64,000 nucleotides of DNA from Cohnella lupini. GTDB taxonomy: Bacteria; Bacillota; Bacilli; Paenibacillales; Paenibacillaceae. Location of the stretch: contig NZ_QRDY01000001.1 of assembly GCF_003386205.1 (NCBI RefSeq), positions 124,001 to 188,000 on the forward strand. Direction: 5' to 3'. The notes beneath the pieces were generated by a model. It had not been told where the DNA came from and made no database searches. It was given only the letters and a program-made list of their open reading frames with translations. Of this stretch, positions 63,761 to 64,000 are shown piece by piece (within the stretch, counting starts at the first letter, position 1; each line of letters starts with the position of its first letter). Both the position numbers and the translations under genes were made by a program.

Positions 63761-64000
63761 ATGTCGCAAGAACAAGGACAAGGCTACCAACCATTGAAGA
63801 TCGAGCCGAAATGGCAACGTTACTGGGACGAAAATAGTACTTTCCGCACGACCGAGGAAGCGGGCAAGCCTAAATTTTACGCGCTCGATATGTTTCCTTA
63901 CCCGTCCGGCGCCGGCTTGCACGTAGGTCACCCGGAAGGATATACGGCGACCGATATCGTGAGCCGTTTCAAACGGATGAAAGGCTATAACGTTCTTCAT
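63761..64000 (+). CDS. leuS: Leucyl-tRNA synthetase, N-terminal part (partial)
   Basis: 80 residues before the window ends. [12 protein letters not shown] and [29 protein letters not shown] carry the class I HIGH-type signature (HVGH) as in bacterial LeuRS. ATG 63761 follows AAGGGAG. Preceded by a leucine T-box, which agrees with the assignment. Confidence 0.97.
   Translation, partial: MSQEQGQGYQPLKIEPKWQRYWDENSTFRTTEEAGKPKFYALDMFPYPSGAGLHVGHPEGYTATDIVSRFKRMKGYNVLH

Overview
The window looks like a chromosomal segment of an endospore-forming, Gram-positive member of the Paenibacillaceae (Paenibacillus/Cohnella-like). The evidence is sporulation and germination genes (sigK, spoVAC-AD-AE, ytvI, a gerA/B/C operon), a protein with three S-layer-homology (SLH) repeats, a YesM-type histidine kinase with an AraC-type response regulator next to a sugar ABC transporter, a sigma-D-type chemotaxis promoter, a T-box leader on leuS, and the yqeG-yqeH-aroE-yqeI-nadD-yqeK-rsfS-yqeM cluster known from Bacillus. 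No insertion sequence, prophage, tRNA, rRNA or CRISPR array was seen.

Layout. 1-7.4 kb: end of a U32-family gene, a methyl-accepting chemotaxis protein, a class B penicillin-binding protein that overlaps ytvI tail to tail, and a polysaccharide deacetylase. 7.4-14.3 kb: ilvD on the minus strand, then a urease operon ureA-B-C-F-G-D without ureE. The operon has a sigma-A promoter and a perfect GlnR/TnrA box at an activating distance, so it should respond to nitrogen limitation. 14.3-20.3 kb: a hairpin repeat, an exonuclease, small unknown ORFs, a decayed AraC-type regulator, the germinant receptor operon with a good sigma-G promoter, and a small metallopeptidase. 20.3-27.7 kb: two-component system plus sugar ABC transporter, a six-copy intergenic repeat, and a TauE/SafE permease. 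27.8-35.2 kb: an ArsR-like regulator and a complete five-gene oligopeptide/nickel-type ABC transporter.

35.2-46.5 kb is the most unusual part. A 475-base leader carries a five-codon minicistron, a long hairpin, a terminator-like hairpin and duplicated operator-like palindromes. It precedes one 2875-residue secreted protein with lamin-tail, OB-fold-like, PHP-phosphoesterase, CARDB-like, five 92-residue Ig-like and three SLH regions. A HupE/UreJ-type membrane protein and a membrane protein with a cupredoxin-like tail follow.

46.5-60.4 kb: sigK (uninterrupted), spoVAC-AD-AE, a MoxR/DUF58/transglutaminase trio, and the long yqe housekeeping cluster (ribosome assembly, NAD, shikimate, Ap4A). 60.4-64 kb: an MMPL exporter with a divergent TetR regulator, then a leucine T-box (specifier CUC) and the start of leuS.

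All assignments come from reading the sequence and from general family knowledge; no database search was run.
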